Shown one piece after another: positions 22,190 to 34,823 of a stretch of 64,000 nt of DNA. The stretch covers positions 10,416,001 to 10,480,000 of the forward strand of contig OZ234497.1 in the NCBI GenBank assembly GCA_965153455.1. Reading direction: 5' to 3'. The notes beneath the pieces are model-generated. The model did no database searches, had not been told where the DNA came from, and worked only from the letters and a program-made list of their open reading frames with translations. The first letter of the stretch is position 1, and the number at the start of each line of letters is the position of its first letter. This DNA comes from Sphagnum compactum (Eukaryota > Bryophyta > Sphagnopsida > Sphagnales). Both the position numbers and the translations under genes were made by a program.

Positions 22190-22990
22190 TATAATATATG
22201 GTTATTGGTTGTTCTTTTATTAGTGCTATTGGTGGTTATTAATGGCTATTGGTACCTATTCTATTTGTGGCTATTAATGTTTTTTATTGGTTATCCTATT
22301 AATAGTTATTGGTGGTTATTTTATTAATGGCCATTAATAGTTATTCTATTGGTGGCTATTCGTGGTTATTTTATTGGTGGCTATTGGTGGCTATTATATG
22401 AATGGTTACTGGTGGCTATTCTATCAATGGCTACTGGTGGCTATTTTATCAATGGCTACTGGTGGCTATTCTATTAATGGCTACTGGTGGCTATTCTATT
22501 AATGTCTACTGGTGGCTATTCTATTAATGGCTATTCATGATTAATGTATTAATGGTTATTGGTGGTTATTCTATTAATGGCTATTTGTGATTAATCTATT
22601 AATGGCTATTGGTGGCTATTCTCTTAATGGCTATTCGTGATTAATCTATTAATGGCTATTGGTGGTTATTCTATTAATGGCTATTGGTGGTTATTCTATT
22701 AATGGCTATTGGTGGTTATTCTATTAATGGCTATTGTGGTTATTCTATTAATGGCTATTAGTGGTTATTCTATTAATGGTTATTGGTGGTTATTCTATTA
22801 ATGGCTATTGGTGGTTACTCTATTAATGGCTATTGGTGGTTATTCTATTAATGGCTATTGGTGGTTACTCTATTAATGGCTATTGGTGATTATTCCGTTG
22901 TAAGCCATTGCTGGTTATTTTATTGGTGGTTATTGATGGTTATTTTATTAATGGTTATTGTATTATAAGTTATTGTTGGTTATTATATGT
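22190..22990. repeat. 25-bp minisatellite inside the CACTA element
   Basis: About 28-30 units of GGCTATTGGTGGTTATTCTA followed by TTAAT, with single-base variants (TACTGG, ATTCGTGATTAATC). The left flank, 21.7-22.2 kb, contains an older form with TTATTTCACCTTAGGCTATT. This looks like expansion of the subterminal repeat motif of the transposon. Non-coding. Confidence 0.9.
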
Positions 22991-22993
22991 TAC

Positions 22994-24240
22994 TAATGGG
23001 TACCCGTGACCTTCGGACACTATGAAGTCCCTTGGTTTCTTTAAATCGAGAGAGACACACACAAAGGTGCAAAGCAACTAATTTTATTTTTATTTTATTT
23101 ATTTTTTATGACGAAAATCCGTTGAAAAATCCCCCATGAAAACATACATGGTGAAGCGAGCATTTTGGTAAATTTCCAAAAAAAAAACTAAATCGCCACA
23201 TTTCCAAGAGGGTGAAAAAAAAGAGTTTTGAAATCGGCACATTTTGAGGAGAAAAAAAATAGGTTTTAAAATTGCCAAGATTTGTGGAGGATTTGGGCAG
23301 ATTCCAAGCTTTCTTCTTTTGAAACGCGTTTATGAAAGGCGTGCTAACCCTCACCCCCTTAAGTTTGGTGGGGAGATAATGTTTTGCATCTTGGGGGGGT
23401 GGGCCGGGTGAGTCGGGTGGAGTCGTGTCCAATGCCCACATGTTCTAAAAACAGTTTAAATTGATGACCCAATGCACATCATAGCCCCAATTAAAGGCAG
23501 TCAAGTTGGGATGCACTTACAAAAGCAAAGTCAAAAATGACCATTGACGTATGCAAACCTTGACTTTATACACGACTTTATCTCTACCATTACTGAGTAA
23601 AATAGTAAAGAATAATTTTGAACCTACTCCATAATCCATTATAATCCAGTGCTAACCCTAACCCCCTTACCCCCAAGGAGGACGACCGGACAGAGAGACA
23701 CCTAAAATATTACATATAGTGGGTACCCGTGACCTGCGGGCACTGTGAAGTCCCTCGGTTTCTTCAAACTTGGTTCATGTTTTAGTTTTTTCTAGAAATT
23801 TTTATCTTTTTTATTTTTTATTTTTATGTGTTTTCTGTTTTTATTATTATTTTGTATTATTCTATATATAATGGGTACCCATGACCTTCGGACACACACA
23901 AAGGCGCAAAGCAGCTAATTTCATTTTTATTTTTGTGTGGCAAAAATCCGCTGAAAAGTCCCCCATGAAAACATGCATGGTGAAGCAAGTGTTTTGGAAA
24001 ATTTCCAAAAAGAAAACTAAATCGCCACATTTCTAGGAGGGGAAAAAAAAAAGTTTTGAAATCGCCACATTTTGAGGAGGGAAAATATAGGTTTTGAAAT
24101 TGCTGAAATTTGTGGAAGATTTGGGCACATTCCAAGCTTTCTTCTTTTGAAACGCATTTATGAAGGGCGTGCTAACCCTAACCCCCTTAACCCCAAGGAG
24201 GACGATCAGATAGACAGACACCTAAAACATTACCTAGTGG
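22994..24240 (-). mobile_element. Helitron-like repeats, two diverged copies, minus orientation
   Basis: The sequence TAATGGGTACCCGTGACCTT (from about 22,994) and its variants at about 23,722, 23,870 and 24,236 are reverse complements of the 3' end of the Helitron at 47.8 kb (CCGAAGGTCGCGGGTACCCA then CTAG). Two internal blocks, about 23,106-23,400 and about 23,935-24,190, are diverged duplicates with AAATCCCCCATGAAAACAT-like sequence. They end in CTAACCCTAACCCCCTTA plus AGGAGGACGA before each new terminus. The exact CTRR ends are not conserved, so individual boundaries are uncertain. The reading frames inside (minus, 23,106-23,441 and 23,857-24,221) are repeat-derived. Confidence 0.55.
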
Positions 24241-24247
24241 GTATACC

Positions 24248-25526
24248 CGTGATGACGCGCTCCTTGGTCCCGGGGTGAACCCACTTGACGGTTCACCAAT
24301 GTGAAATTGCGGAAAGTTGGGACCGAAGGGCACGCTCCCAACTTCCAACTCTATAAAGGGGTAGAGGGTCGAGTTGGAAGCCCCAGGATTAGACTAGTAA
24401 GATGGACTAGTAGATCAAGCACGAATCTGCATCCAAAACCAACCACAAATGGGTTAGTTCACATTCGGGAACACCCTTAGGTGTTGGGACAAGCCACAGG
24501 CACTTTGGACTACTCGACTCACCACGGCCCGGACTTGGGGGAAGCCACCACCTTCCCCCTTATAGTATTCTCTGCAGCTCGCCACGGAGGCTACATCCAA
24601 ATGGCACAAATTCTTGGGACTCCCGAAATGGAGTCTCGAAACTGTCCCGGCGGGACTCCTGGAACTTTGAACGGTCGTAACTCCCGATTCCGGAGTCCGA
24701 TCGCAACAAGGTCTAAACCAAAGTTGTAGCCTTCGTTGAGATCTTTCCAACGCCATGTTGCACTCCCTCAGGCGACGTTGGGAAAGGGTCGATTCCCGAC
24801 TTTTAGTGGTCGGGAGTCAAATTGCCAGTTTGACTCTCGGCCCTTCTTTTACCCATAACTTGGGCTGCAGATGTCTGAATGGCCAATGCGAGGCCATTTT
24901 CGATATTTAAGTTTCAAGACCTTTCCGATGACACCAAGAACACCTCAAGGCGAGGTGTTTTGGGCCTTGCTGTCGCGCTCTGAACATTCGGGAGTCCCGG
25001 AGGACTCCAAACCTCCAACTTTTCCAAGTGTTGGGCTTCACCCCCACACTTGGCCAAAGTGGGGTTGCGACACTCTCCCCCACTAGAAGAAAGAGGTCAA
25101 TGTCCTCATTGACACTTAGAATTTTCCTTCATACAATTGCAATTTCTTTCTTTTGGATCCTTGGCCATTTGCCGACTCCTTGCGACTCGGACCTTGTCTC
25201 AAGCTAACTTAGGCGTCCCTAAGTTTCCAACACTTTCTTGACAAGTCCAAGAGGGTCTTGTAGGAAACCCTCTTTCTTTGCTTCGTCAAAAGACTAAACT
25301 AGCCTAATTGACGAAGCCCTCATTTGGGAGGAACCTTTTTCCATCCTTCCCTTCATGACCTTTCAAGACCTTTCCGATGACACCAAGAACACCTCAAGGC
25401 GAGGTGTTTTGGGCCTTGCTGTCGCGCTCTGAACACTCGGGAGTCCCGGAGGACTCCAAACCTCCAACTTTTCCAAGTGTTGGGCTTCACCCCCACACTT
25501 GGCCAAAGTGGGGTCGCGACACGTGA
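24248..25526 (-). mobile_element. Internally deleted LTR retrotransposon with 5-bp target duplication
   Basis: An element from TGACGCGC at 24,253 to GCGACA at 25,521 is flanked by CGTGA (24,248-24,252 and 25,522-25,526). 24,253-25,072 is a full-length LTR of 820 bp. 24,912-25,072 is repeated as 25,361-25,521 (161 bp, two differences by eye). Next to the full LTR is CTCTCCCCCAC (25,073 on), which on the minus strand is a polypurine tract directly before TGTCGC. The element therefore reads on the minus strand with 3' LTR at left. Only 288 bp of internal sequence and the first 161 bp of the 5' LTR remain. No gag or pol. It is inserted within a Helitron-like terminal repeat. Confidence 0.8.
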
Positions 25527-26560
25527 CCTCCGGGCACTGTGAAGTCCCTCGGTTTTTCAAACTTGGTTCATGTTTTAGTTTTTTCTAGAAAGTTTTATTT
25601 TATTTTATTTTATTTTTATGTGTTTTCTGTCTTTATTATTATTTTGTATAATAAAAATAAAATGTTTCTTTTTCACTTTTATATTTTTGTTTATTTGGAT
25701 GCAAGTTTGAAGTTTGGATAAAGAAGACACACCTCATTCTTTTTCAAGTAGGGTTTGTCTTCATTATTATAAGTTTTATTTTTTCTTATTTTTTACTATT
25801 CATTTGGTTTCTTCATTTTAAATTTTTTTTCTTTTAAAATTATTTTATTGTATTTCCCTTTCCTTGTTTCATTTGTTTCCATTCCTTTTTTATAATTTTT
25901 GCGTTTTTCCTTTTTTTTGTTTATGTTTGTTTCATGTTTTTATTTTTTCTATTCTTATTTTGTCTATCTTCATTTTTTCTACTTTTATGCATTTATTTAT
26001 TTATTTATTTATTTATTTTGTTTCTATTTTCTTTTTCAAAAAAATTCTAATTTTTCTAATATGTTTTATAATGAAAATAATTTTAAAAAACTTTTGTATT
26101 TTTGTTTGATTAGATGCAGGTTTAAAGTTTGGAAAAATAAGACAAACCTCATTTTTTTTTCAAGTATGGTTTTTTTTCTCTTTCTTTTGCTCATTATTTT
26201 GTTTCTTATTTTTTGTCATCTATTTTTTATTTTCTTTTAAGATTATTTTACTGTATTTCCCTTTTTTGTTTCATGTTTAAATATATTTATTCTATATGTT
26301 TTCATTTTGTTTCTATTTTAAAGTGTTTTTAAAAAGTTTCTAATTGTTAAAGTGTTTTTTGTTTTTATTTTTTTTCTAGTTTTTTCCCTTTGAAAAATAT
26401 ATATTTGTTCGGTTTTTTTCTTTTTTGTTACAACTTTGTTTCATTTTATTTATTTATTAATAACTTGTTTTCTTTTTTTTAATTTAAAATTTCTTGTGTT
26501 GTTTTCAAAAGATTTCTTCTCTCATTTCTCATTTTTTTTTCAACAATTTTTAGTTTTTAA
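25527..26560. other. T-rich non-coding interior of the CACTA element
   Basis: Very T-rich sequence with runs such as TTTATTTATTTATTTATTTA (25,990-26,020) and two similar halves, each containing ATTTGGATGCAAGTTTGAAG or ATTAGATGCAGGTTTAAAG. Open stretches here are low-complexity and are not genes. Confidence 0.6.
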
Positions 26561-26619
26561 AAATTAGTTTGTAGTTTTTGGCAAATTGCAAGACTACAGG
26601 ATTGGATCGCATAAACATT

Positions 26620-26755
26620 TGGATAAACTGCTGTTGCCGCCATTCCTCCTCCTCCTCTTCCATCATCTTCTTTTTCCGGGATGAGGAACTTGGATGGATG
26701 GATGTCGAGACGGATGAAAGGATGGATGGATGGAAAGGACGACCACACAAGGATA
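26620..26755 (-). mobile_element. Helitron 3'-region fragment
   Basis: CCTCCTCCTCTTCCATCATC, GGGATGAGGAACTTGGATGG and nearby words match the reverse complement of 47,695-47,790, the 3' portion of the Helitron at 46.86-47.83 kb. The terminal hairpin is absent here. It shows that related Helitron sequence lies inside the CACTA element. Confidence 0.6.
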
Positions 26756-27483
26756 TTATATAAGTAGATATTACAACTATTGGTGATTATTATATTATAA
26801 ATTATTATTTGATATTTTATGTTATAATATCATAGGCTATTGGTAGTTATTATATTGTAGGGTATTTAAAATTATTTTTCATAAGTTATTGTTTTTTATT
26901 TTAAGTTATTTTTACCTTAGGTCATTATATTTTGTTTTAGATTATTTTTAAGTTATTATGCTTAGGATAAAATAATTTATAATAACATTAAGTAGAATGA
27001 CCTTGAATAATTTAAAGTACAACTTGAAATAACATATATTAATTTTAAATAAAATAACCTAAAGTATAGCCTAAAATTAATTGAATAATTTAATTTTAAA
27101 TAATTTAAAAGTTTATAATAAACTAGTTAAAATATTTTAAGGTAAAGTAACATATAATAATTTAAGGTACAATAATTTATAATAGCCTATAATAACATAA
27201 AATATAAGTTAGAATAACTAAAGTAGCTTAAAATAATATAGGGTATATCGTAAAGTAACATAGATAGAATATTTTTGAAAACATAGAAATAAACCTATTT
27301 GCTATAGTAAATTGTAATAGTGAATTATGTAAACTAGAAATGAAACATGATGTCTACATAGTGATATTATAATGAAATAACTTTCACCAGGTGAAATCGG
27401 TAAAATGCAATGAAATTATTTCACTTTTAAGGTCCATAGTGATTTAAGTTAGTAAATTACACCCCACTTTGGTAGTAGTGTAA

Positions 27484-28860
27484 TGTTCTTCATAAGGCAC
27501 ACCTTCCTTGAAGAATGTGCGAGCTTAGTCTCTAGAAATGAATGTGAAACATTAGTTACACACATAAAAGACCAAGATTTTAGTGCTTAACATTTTTCTT
27601 CCATATTTTCTCCTTAGTTTGTTTCAAGGGGCATTACAACCATAGCCCTATAGTAATTTCAAATGAAAAATATTTGAATTTTTTTATTAAATAACATATC
27701 AATTACCAAATTAATTGGAAAAAAATTCAAACACATGATTTTTAAATGGAAAAACCTTTATAGGTAATACAAGAATTTTTTTAAAAAAAAGATTCATATT
27801 TTAAGCCTTCATTTGATATAGGAATTTATCTTATATAATACACCTTTCTTCCAATATCTCATAATTTTATTAATAAATTTTAATTTAGATCTGTGAATCC
27901 ATATGATTTTTTATGATGTATAATATTGGTCTAAATATATTTTTGTTTATAACATAGTGAATAATGTAATATATTTAATTAATAGTATTATGAAATTATA
28001 ATTCTCATTCATTTTAATACATATAATACCTTCATATTTATTTCAATGATATAAGAATTCATTAAAAACATATACTAAATATTATACACACACACACACA
28101 CACAAACACACATACATACACACCCATTGTTATGTATAGTGCAATTTGTGTATGATGTTTTTTATTTTTAAAAAGAATTAAACAATATTATTAACATTGT
28201 ATATTTTAGTAATGCATGTAATTGAATATTATTTCTAAGTAAATTGAAACTTAGTTTATAACATATCAAATAATGCCAATATTGATCAATAATTTTATGA
28301 CACTTTAATGTGTATTCCCTTAATTTGTATTATAATATATTCAAATATGTATTTTTTTCATCTTCTATTAAAAATAAAACACATGTAAAGTTTATTTGAA
28401 TAAATGAATGGTTACTTATGATTCAAAAAATATAAACAGTGCATAAACTATTAATGCTACAAAGCTGGATAAATTACATTAATGAATGTGTTTGTGATAT
28501 GAGAAGGTATCTATTTTTTGCAGGGTTGGAAAGTAGTGAAATTTAAGGTTTGTTGAAGACATGTCCACACTTATGACCCTCCCATTTGTGTTCCAAAGTT
28601 AGATAATGATATGAAAAGGTATGTTTATTATATGTGGGGAGAAGGCGAAAACTAGCCATTTGTGTTTTCAAGTTACAAAGACAACATTTTTTGAAGGTTT
28701 GCAATGGGCAATTCAAACACCTTGAGGAGTTGTGGAATTGATGTAGACTTAGAAAGAAGATTGAGGTGGACTACATTGAGGGCTTGAAACATTTTCTAGG
28801 CCCCCCTTAGAGGTGTTGCAAAGTTATAGCGATGTGTGATTTGTTGTTTACAGGTCTATC
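27484..28860. repeat. AT-rich repeat DNA, direct duplicate of 18.7-19.08 kb
   Basis: 27.92-28.31 kb parallels 18.70-19.08 kb in the same orientation (shared TATTGGTCTAAATATATT, TTAATACATATAATA and AACATATCAAATAATGCC). A (CA)n microsatellite with interruptions lies at 28,087-28,126. No gene is seen. Confidence 0.65.
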
Positions 28861-31800
28861 TAAAGGTGATTTGGAGGTTTGTTTAATGTGTGACTTGTTG
28901 TTTATAGGTTCGTAGAGTTGATTTGGAGGTTTGTCTCAATGTTGGGGGGTTTGTTTTGCTTTAGGGGGATTTGTTTTGAGCATGGGAGGTCTATTTTGCT
29001 AAAGGGAAAGGTGTCTTGATTTGTTTCTAGTTTCGTATTTGATTTATTCCTTTCCACACTACATTTACTTCTTTTACTATGCATATTTCATCCTATGTAG
29101 CCATTAGTGCCAATGTCAGCTGAAATTGAAGGCTATCAACATAGTCATATAAAGCTATTAGGAAAATGATGAATTATAGTAGGGGCCATATCAAGGGTTG
29201 TACTTGACATCATGCCTTATTTAATGAAGTGTTGGATGTTGTCAAGACCTGATGACTATATTTTTTAATAAGTTACAATATCTTCAAGATTCTATAGCAC
29301 CTTCTAAATTAGTTGACCTAATCACCCTTGATGATAATGGTTGTAGGTACATTACTTGTGAAGTGGGTGTTTTTTTTGTTTTTTTTGTTTTTCCCAATTA
29401 TGACAATGTGATACTATGGTCACAAGCATTGTTTTAAGTCCTTCACAAAGGCATTCACACCCTACCTTCTTTAGTTAGAGGTATGCAACTTGTGCCATTC
29501 GATTATGTACAATTGGGCGTGTGATTCATGTTTTACATGTGTGTAGAAAAGTGAACTTCCAAGGCTGTGGACAGTGAGATTGCCATCCATACCCAAGAAA
29601 ATGTCAAGGCCAGCTTCCAACAAAGACCATATCATAGCCCTAGATGATGTTGATGGTCATTGGAACAATGCCTTCACTAACTTTGAGGTAGAGGTCAAGT
29701 TGATGGGCAAGAATCTTCAAGTTATGATGAATCAGACCTTGGAGATGATGTTGCCACAACTCACAATGAAGTGCAAATGGTGGCATATTAACAACTAATA
29801 AACTAGGTGTTCCAAAGCTTGATATAGCCCTACATTTGTTTCTAATGGCATGCCCAATGTAGGTAGGCCCTACAGTTTTTTCTAGTGGTGTAAATTTTCA
29901 AGGGGTTCAAGAATTATTTACAATGCCCAATTCTATTTTGAATGTTGGACTTCAAGGTGGTCAGGTGCCTAGTTTAATAAATAATGTTTTACCTAGAAAC
30001 TTGGTGAACTTGTGTTTTAATCGCAAGGGGGATTGGGCGGGTTCCCAACCTTCAACATGATGGGGCAATGGAACACATTACAACAAATGCAATGTATGCA
30101 AGCATTGCAAACCCTAGCTCATCACTAGGGATAGGCCAAGTGGGACATCAAGGAGGGTTGTCTATGCTAAATGGGCAACATGGACAAGTGTTAGGGAGTT
30201 CAATGCTTGGGCAGCCAACTACAATCATGGGAGCAATACCCTCTTTTGATCTAGAAAAGACATAGTGGGCAATAAGGGCTAAATTTGGAGTGAAGGTGGA
30301 TGAAGTATTGACTATTGGTATGCCAAAGAAAGCACGTGCTACTATACAATGGAAGGCACGAAAGGCAATAGTTAATGAGGCATGCAAGCAAGCAAGCATT
30401 GATGAAGAAGGTTAATGGGCAGAAGCATTTTTTTGTGACATGTGACTCTGTTAGAAAGCCCAAACCCCCCCACCGCAACATTTGGGTTAACATGTTGCAT
30501 GGGTATTGTAACATATTGGATCCAAGCATTGGCCACATTAATGCCCAGCCCCATGTGTCAATGAACTTGGTGAAAAGTAGATTAGATGAGAACTAGGAGT
30601 ATGTTGGGTATGATTTGTCCTACCGGGAGTTCAAAGCACAAGTCAATGTATTTTTGAAGAATGAAAGGCATACCCTCAAGCTTCTGATTGAATCAAGTGC
30701 AGATAGGCTTAATGATTGTGTAGTAGAACATTGGGAAAACATGAAACACCTTATTACCTCATAGGCAAAACAAGACAAGGCAACCAGGAATCATGCCATG
30801 CAGGCATTTGTCACCTCCAAGTCACTCTAGCCATGGTGGAGAGGTGGGTGTGGCTAGAAGATTGGTGAGTGGCTTAATTCCATGATACCCAACATTTTTC
30901 TAATATGTATGAAGGAATTCTGGGATTTTTGTTCCTTTTTGTTGAGTTTTAGTGTTTTCCATAGCAACATCAATGGTGTTTTTTTTGAATGCATTGTAGG
31001 TATGTAATCATTAGACCTAAATTTTGTGCTAAAACAAATTAGCCAAAAATTTCATGTGTAGGAGAATGAATTAGGGCGGCCACCTGTTTCAGCTGAATTG
31101 AATGCAGATCTGGTGAAAGAGAAAGGAGCCACAAAACCTGGGGCTTCAACACATTCAAAACGTTATGTTTATCCCTCTATGAATATGGTGCGAACTGTCA
31201 TAACCTTTCTTTTAATTGATGTCAATGAATTTTGTCTCCAATTCATAATTCATAATACATTTAACGCTTCCAAATGCGAGGCATTGCATGTAGCCAAGGA
31301 GATGTTGGTAAAACTTGACAAAACCTACTGCATGCACGAAATTGGACATGTTGTAATTTGAATTGTGGCAAATTGCTATGGGATCATGTTGTATGTTAAT
31401 CTATGTTAGTTACATATTAAAGTTAACATGTGTTCCTCCCCATACAAGCAAGTTCAATTAATAAACCTCAAACTAAGGGGGCAGTGACCCCGTGCACACC
31501 AAGTGGGAGTGACACTACCAATTGGCAGCATAGGCTCAATGCATTGGAGGGCTTGGTGGCACAAGTTGTTACTATCGTGTCAAAGAACAATCCTCCACCA
31601 CCACCACTAGTGGAACTGCCCAAAATGCAGGGGAACCCCCCGATGTGCCATGCATGACATCAAAGATCTAACCATGTGATCTTGACAAGGCATTTGAGTC
31701 TACGACACCTACAATTGTAAATATATTGAATTAAGGCCGGGTCTCCCATGGAAATCTAGTGGTAATTTCTTGGCATGAACCCTTTTAAGAACTAATGTTG

Positions 31801-33580
31801 TAATTTACTTCCACATATCCTATTTTGTGTTGCAAACTCTCGTGGTTATGGTGGGCAGCGCATGTTGGATCTCTTTATGCAACAACATGCTTTGAGTGTT
31901 TTCATGTTTGTGGTCATCTTCAATTATTTCAGCAATGGAAAATCAAACAAACTAGATCTCAGATCATTTGATTAGACCAGAGATCACCTCTTCATAGTGA
32001 TTCTAACCTTCCTGAATTTTGGTTTAAATTCCTTGATACCCTAAGATGAATACTTATCTAACACTTAGTCTCATTGGCTATGACTATGAAAGAACAAGGT
32101 ATCTACACTATGTGATGTGTAGGTTGATGAAGGGCATGTTGAGGGCCCTACCAAATCCATTTTTGAAGTCACAAATGTTCAATAAGGCCCCTTGGTTGAT
32201 GGCAGCCCTAAATAAGTAAACCATCAACATTCACTTGATCATTTAGGAAAATATCACCTTGATGGAAAAAAGTAAATATAGTCCAATAACATTATGCTTG
32301 TTAACTCCAAGTTATCTATCTATCAATGATGTGCACTCCACTGGGAAGGCTAAGGAGCAAACTAAAGTAGTCATGGGCTTGGAAACGTTAGCATTAGATG
32401 ACACAAAGGTTGCAGAGGACACAAAGAAACAACAAAAACACAAGTCTCCAATCAAGAAGTCTACTATAGAGGAGAAAAACAGTTTTTTATGGGGCACTTG
32501 TAGCTCTAATTGCTTGAGTATGTACCAAATGGAAAATTTGATTGCAACCATGTATGAACATATTTTCTTTCTGTTCTTACATTATTTGTTTAGTTCTTTG
32601 TTATTTCCATTATCATTTAATCCTTGTGCCATAACCCCAAAACATATGGAATAGGGCGCAAAAGCTTTGAGATTGCCTTGAGTGGATCACTTCCTCTGTA
32701 ACTGGCCATGTAATTGGGATTGGTACATGTTAGTATTAAGTTGCTGAAGATGTTACCCCTAGATCCCTTGTTCATAAATTACGTTCCCACATGTAATATG
32801 AACTTTGTGCTTCATATTGAAATAGGGATATTAGATCGAATGTTCATTCAATCTCTTTTGTATGCCATGCTGAACACCTATAGAATTTTGAAAAACATTG
32901 TCTAACTTGCTTGTAGTCAACCCACCTAAAACTAAGGACGAAGGTTGAACTTTTTTACCTAGCAAGTCAAGTCCCATGCGCTTTGGGTCTTGTATGTGGT
33001 GTGGTAGACATGACATTCCATCATGCCCCAATTACACCTAGGACTTGTACTATGGCTATTTCAATTGTCAGGAGGGGGTCTACTAGCTAGACTACCATTT
33101 CTAAATTCAACCCATGCAAAGATGAAAGGCATGGAAAATGCCATTGTTTTATGGCATGTTAAGGACATAGTTGTATGTAAGTAGACATGTAGTTGTTTTA
33201 AAGTAGTCACGAGGCATTAACTCGGAGCCCACGTAGGTCAATTTTGATGGGAACCTAACAAAAGGTGGAGCATGTTATAGTCTAAAACTTGGTTTGAATT
33301 TTGTATGCATTTTGTTGTGGCATTTCACGTAGTTTCCATTTAGCTATCTAGACCATCATGATAATGATTTTTGCTTATAAATTTGGAGGTATTTTACTAC
33401 CAAATGTAATCAAATACATGGTTTACAAGACCCTATTTTGCATGTTATCATAGGACCATAGTTAATCAATAGAACCATCAAAATAACTATGTTAATTTAG
33501 ATTAAGATTTGTATAGATGATAGACCAATTTTAAAGAATTTTACATTAGAATCTGTTTGAAAACACAAGGTTTTCATGCA
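28861..33580. other. Degenerate open stretches, probable old mobile-element remains
   Basis: No intact gene. Short plus-strand open stretches at about 29,574-29,798, 30,068-30,265, 31,098-31,361, 31,430-31,657 and 32,259-32,654 line up in one direction and are slightly more complex than random AT-rich DNA. In the frame of 30,068 the reading continues past a stop as WAIRAKFGVKVDEVLTIGMP. I do not recognise a domain. A decayed transposon or retroelement is the simplest reading; no function is assigned. Confidence 0.35.
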
Positions 33581-34823
33581 CATAAAAAGGTCAAATTGAC
33601 TAGTCCAACGCTAGTCATTTAGCTCAAGGCTTATTTTCACCCCATCTGGTCAAATGGTCTACCCACTTTTCAATGTCTATATTAACATTACTTGGTTAAT
33701 TAAACCAATGTTCATTTTCACATTGCTAAGTCAATTAGGCCAAAGTTTGTTTGACCTTTCTTTGTTAGATATGACATGATTTTCTTGACCATTTTTGGTT
33801 TAATTTGCCATCTGGATGTGGCAATGGGGGACAATTTAATAATGACATGTGGCACATGACCTAATCACACGGTGACATGTGGAAGGTCATGATTTTGATA
33901 GGTGGAACCAACAATCCATTCAGCTGATGACACATGGCACCACAATTGACCATTGATGAAATCAGCACATTGTCAATTTGATTAGGCAAATGTGTAATCA
34001 TGTGATGACGAATGGCAATGTTAAGCGTTGACACGTGGGATTCATCTTCCTTCAACATGATGCCACATGTCATTACATTTCGACTGTCACATTGACTAAT
34101 AGTCAATTTGATAATTGGATGAATTGACTAGTTAGATGTTAATCAAATTACACCATGTGGTGGTCAAAGATGACACTAAAATTGGTCATTTTGACTATAA
34201 ATCAAATTGACATTATGTAAAATTTGATTGATCAATGGTGCCACCATAGGCTTGGTTAAAAAGACCACCTAGTTGCACTCGACAAGTCCAAATCAACTTG
34301 TCCATATTGACAGGGTGGCTTTTTGACAGTTATCAATTTGGGGTTTTTTTTTAATAGAAAACCCAGTAAAAAACCATGAATTGTAGTAATGAAATCATAG
34401 AAATTTTTTTATTCATTTTGAAACATGCCTGAAATTATTATTTTTCTAAAAAATTATAAATGTTTGTTTGTTTTTCATCAGCAAGTGACATGAAAGAGTT
34501 TTAGGGAACACACACAGGAAAAGGAGATAACAAAATTTACAAGTCGCAAGTAGTTTATAAGTAATTATAGGGTTTGGTGAAGCTTTTACAATTTTTGGAT
34601 GTACAAATGGAGTGAAAATAAAATGAGAGGATTCTTATTTTGCATTTGTGTTTGCAAGAGGAAGGAGAAGGCACGAAAAATTCAAGGATTCAAGAGACCA
34701 AACCATAGGAGCTTCATTGACAAGTGAATTTTCCTCCTTTTCACAATTTTTTTTTTGGAAGAAAAAAAGCCAAGTTTGAGCTCGGCTTAAAGCTCAAGTT
34801 TCAGCTCCAAGCCAACCTCAAAC
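33580..34823. other. Non-coding stretch with recurrent TGACA(C/T)(A/G)TGGCA words
   Basis: No gene. Variants such as GACATGTGGCACATGAC, GATGACACATGGCACCAC and GTTGACACGTGGGATTC recur between 33.82 and 34.08 kb. Many copies of TCAATTTGA and GGTCAATT are also present. A degenerate tandem or LTR-like repeat is possible; it lies on the 3' side of the minus-strand gag remnant. Confidence 0.35.

Larger units (their letters stand above)
20885..27483. mobile_element. CACTA (EnSpm-type) DNA transposon, non-autonomous, about 6.6 kb
   Basis: The element runs from CACTACTAGGAAATG at 20,888 to CTTTGGTAGTAGTG ending at 27,480. The terminal 8 bp CACTACTA are perfect inverted repeats. The flanking TAA at 20,885-20,887 and TAA at 27,481-27,483 form the 3-bp target duplication typical of this superfamily. 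Subterminal regions carry short repeated TTCACT/AGTGAA words and many GCTATT/TTATTTTAAG words in opposite orientation at the two ends, another family feature. No transposase (TNPD-like) reading frame is visible. The interior is minisatellite plus nested Helitron-like and LTR sequences, so it could only move with a transposase from elsewhere. Polarity is not known. Confidence 0.75.

Noticed and set aside
22190-22990. CRISPR-like regular repeats
   Set aside because: The repeats are head-to-tail without unique spacers and the sequence is plant nuclear; it is a minisatellite.
23106-24221. Repeated minus-strand frames with KKKAWN(L/V)PKSSTN
   Set aside because: They are two copies of the same Helitron-like repeat; the similarity comes from the DNA duplication and there is no known domain.
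25864-26240. Phe-rich membrane-protein-like frames
   Set aside because: They come from T-rich low-complexity DNA; hydrophobicity is a compositional artefact.
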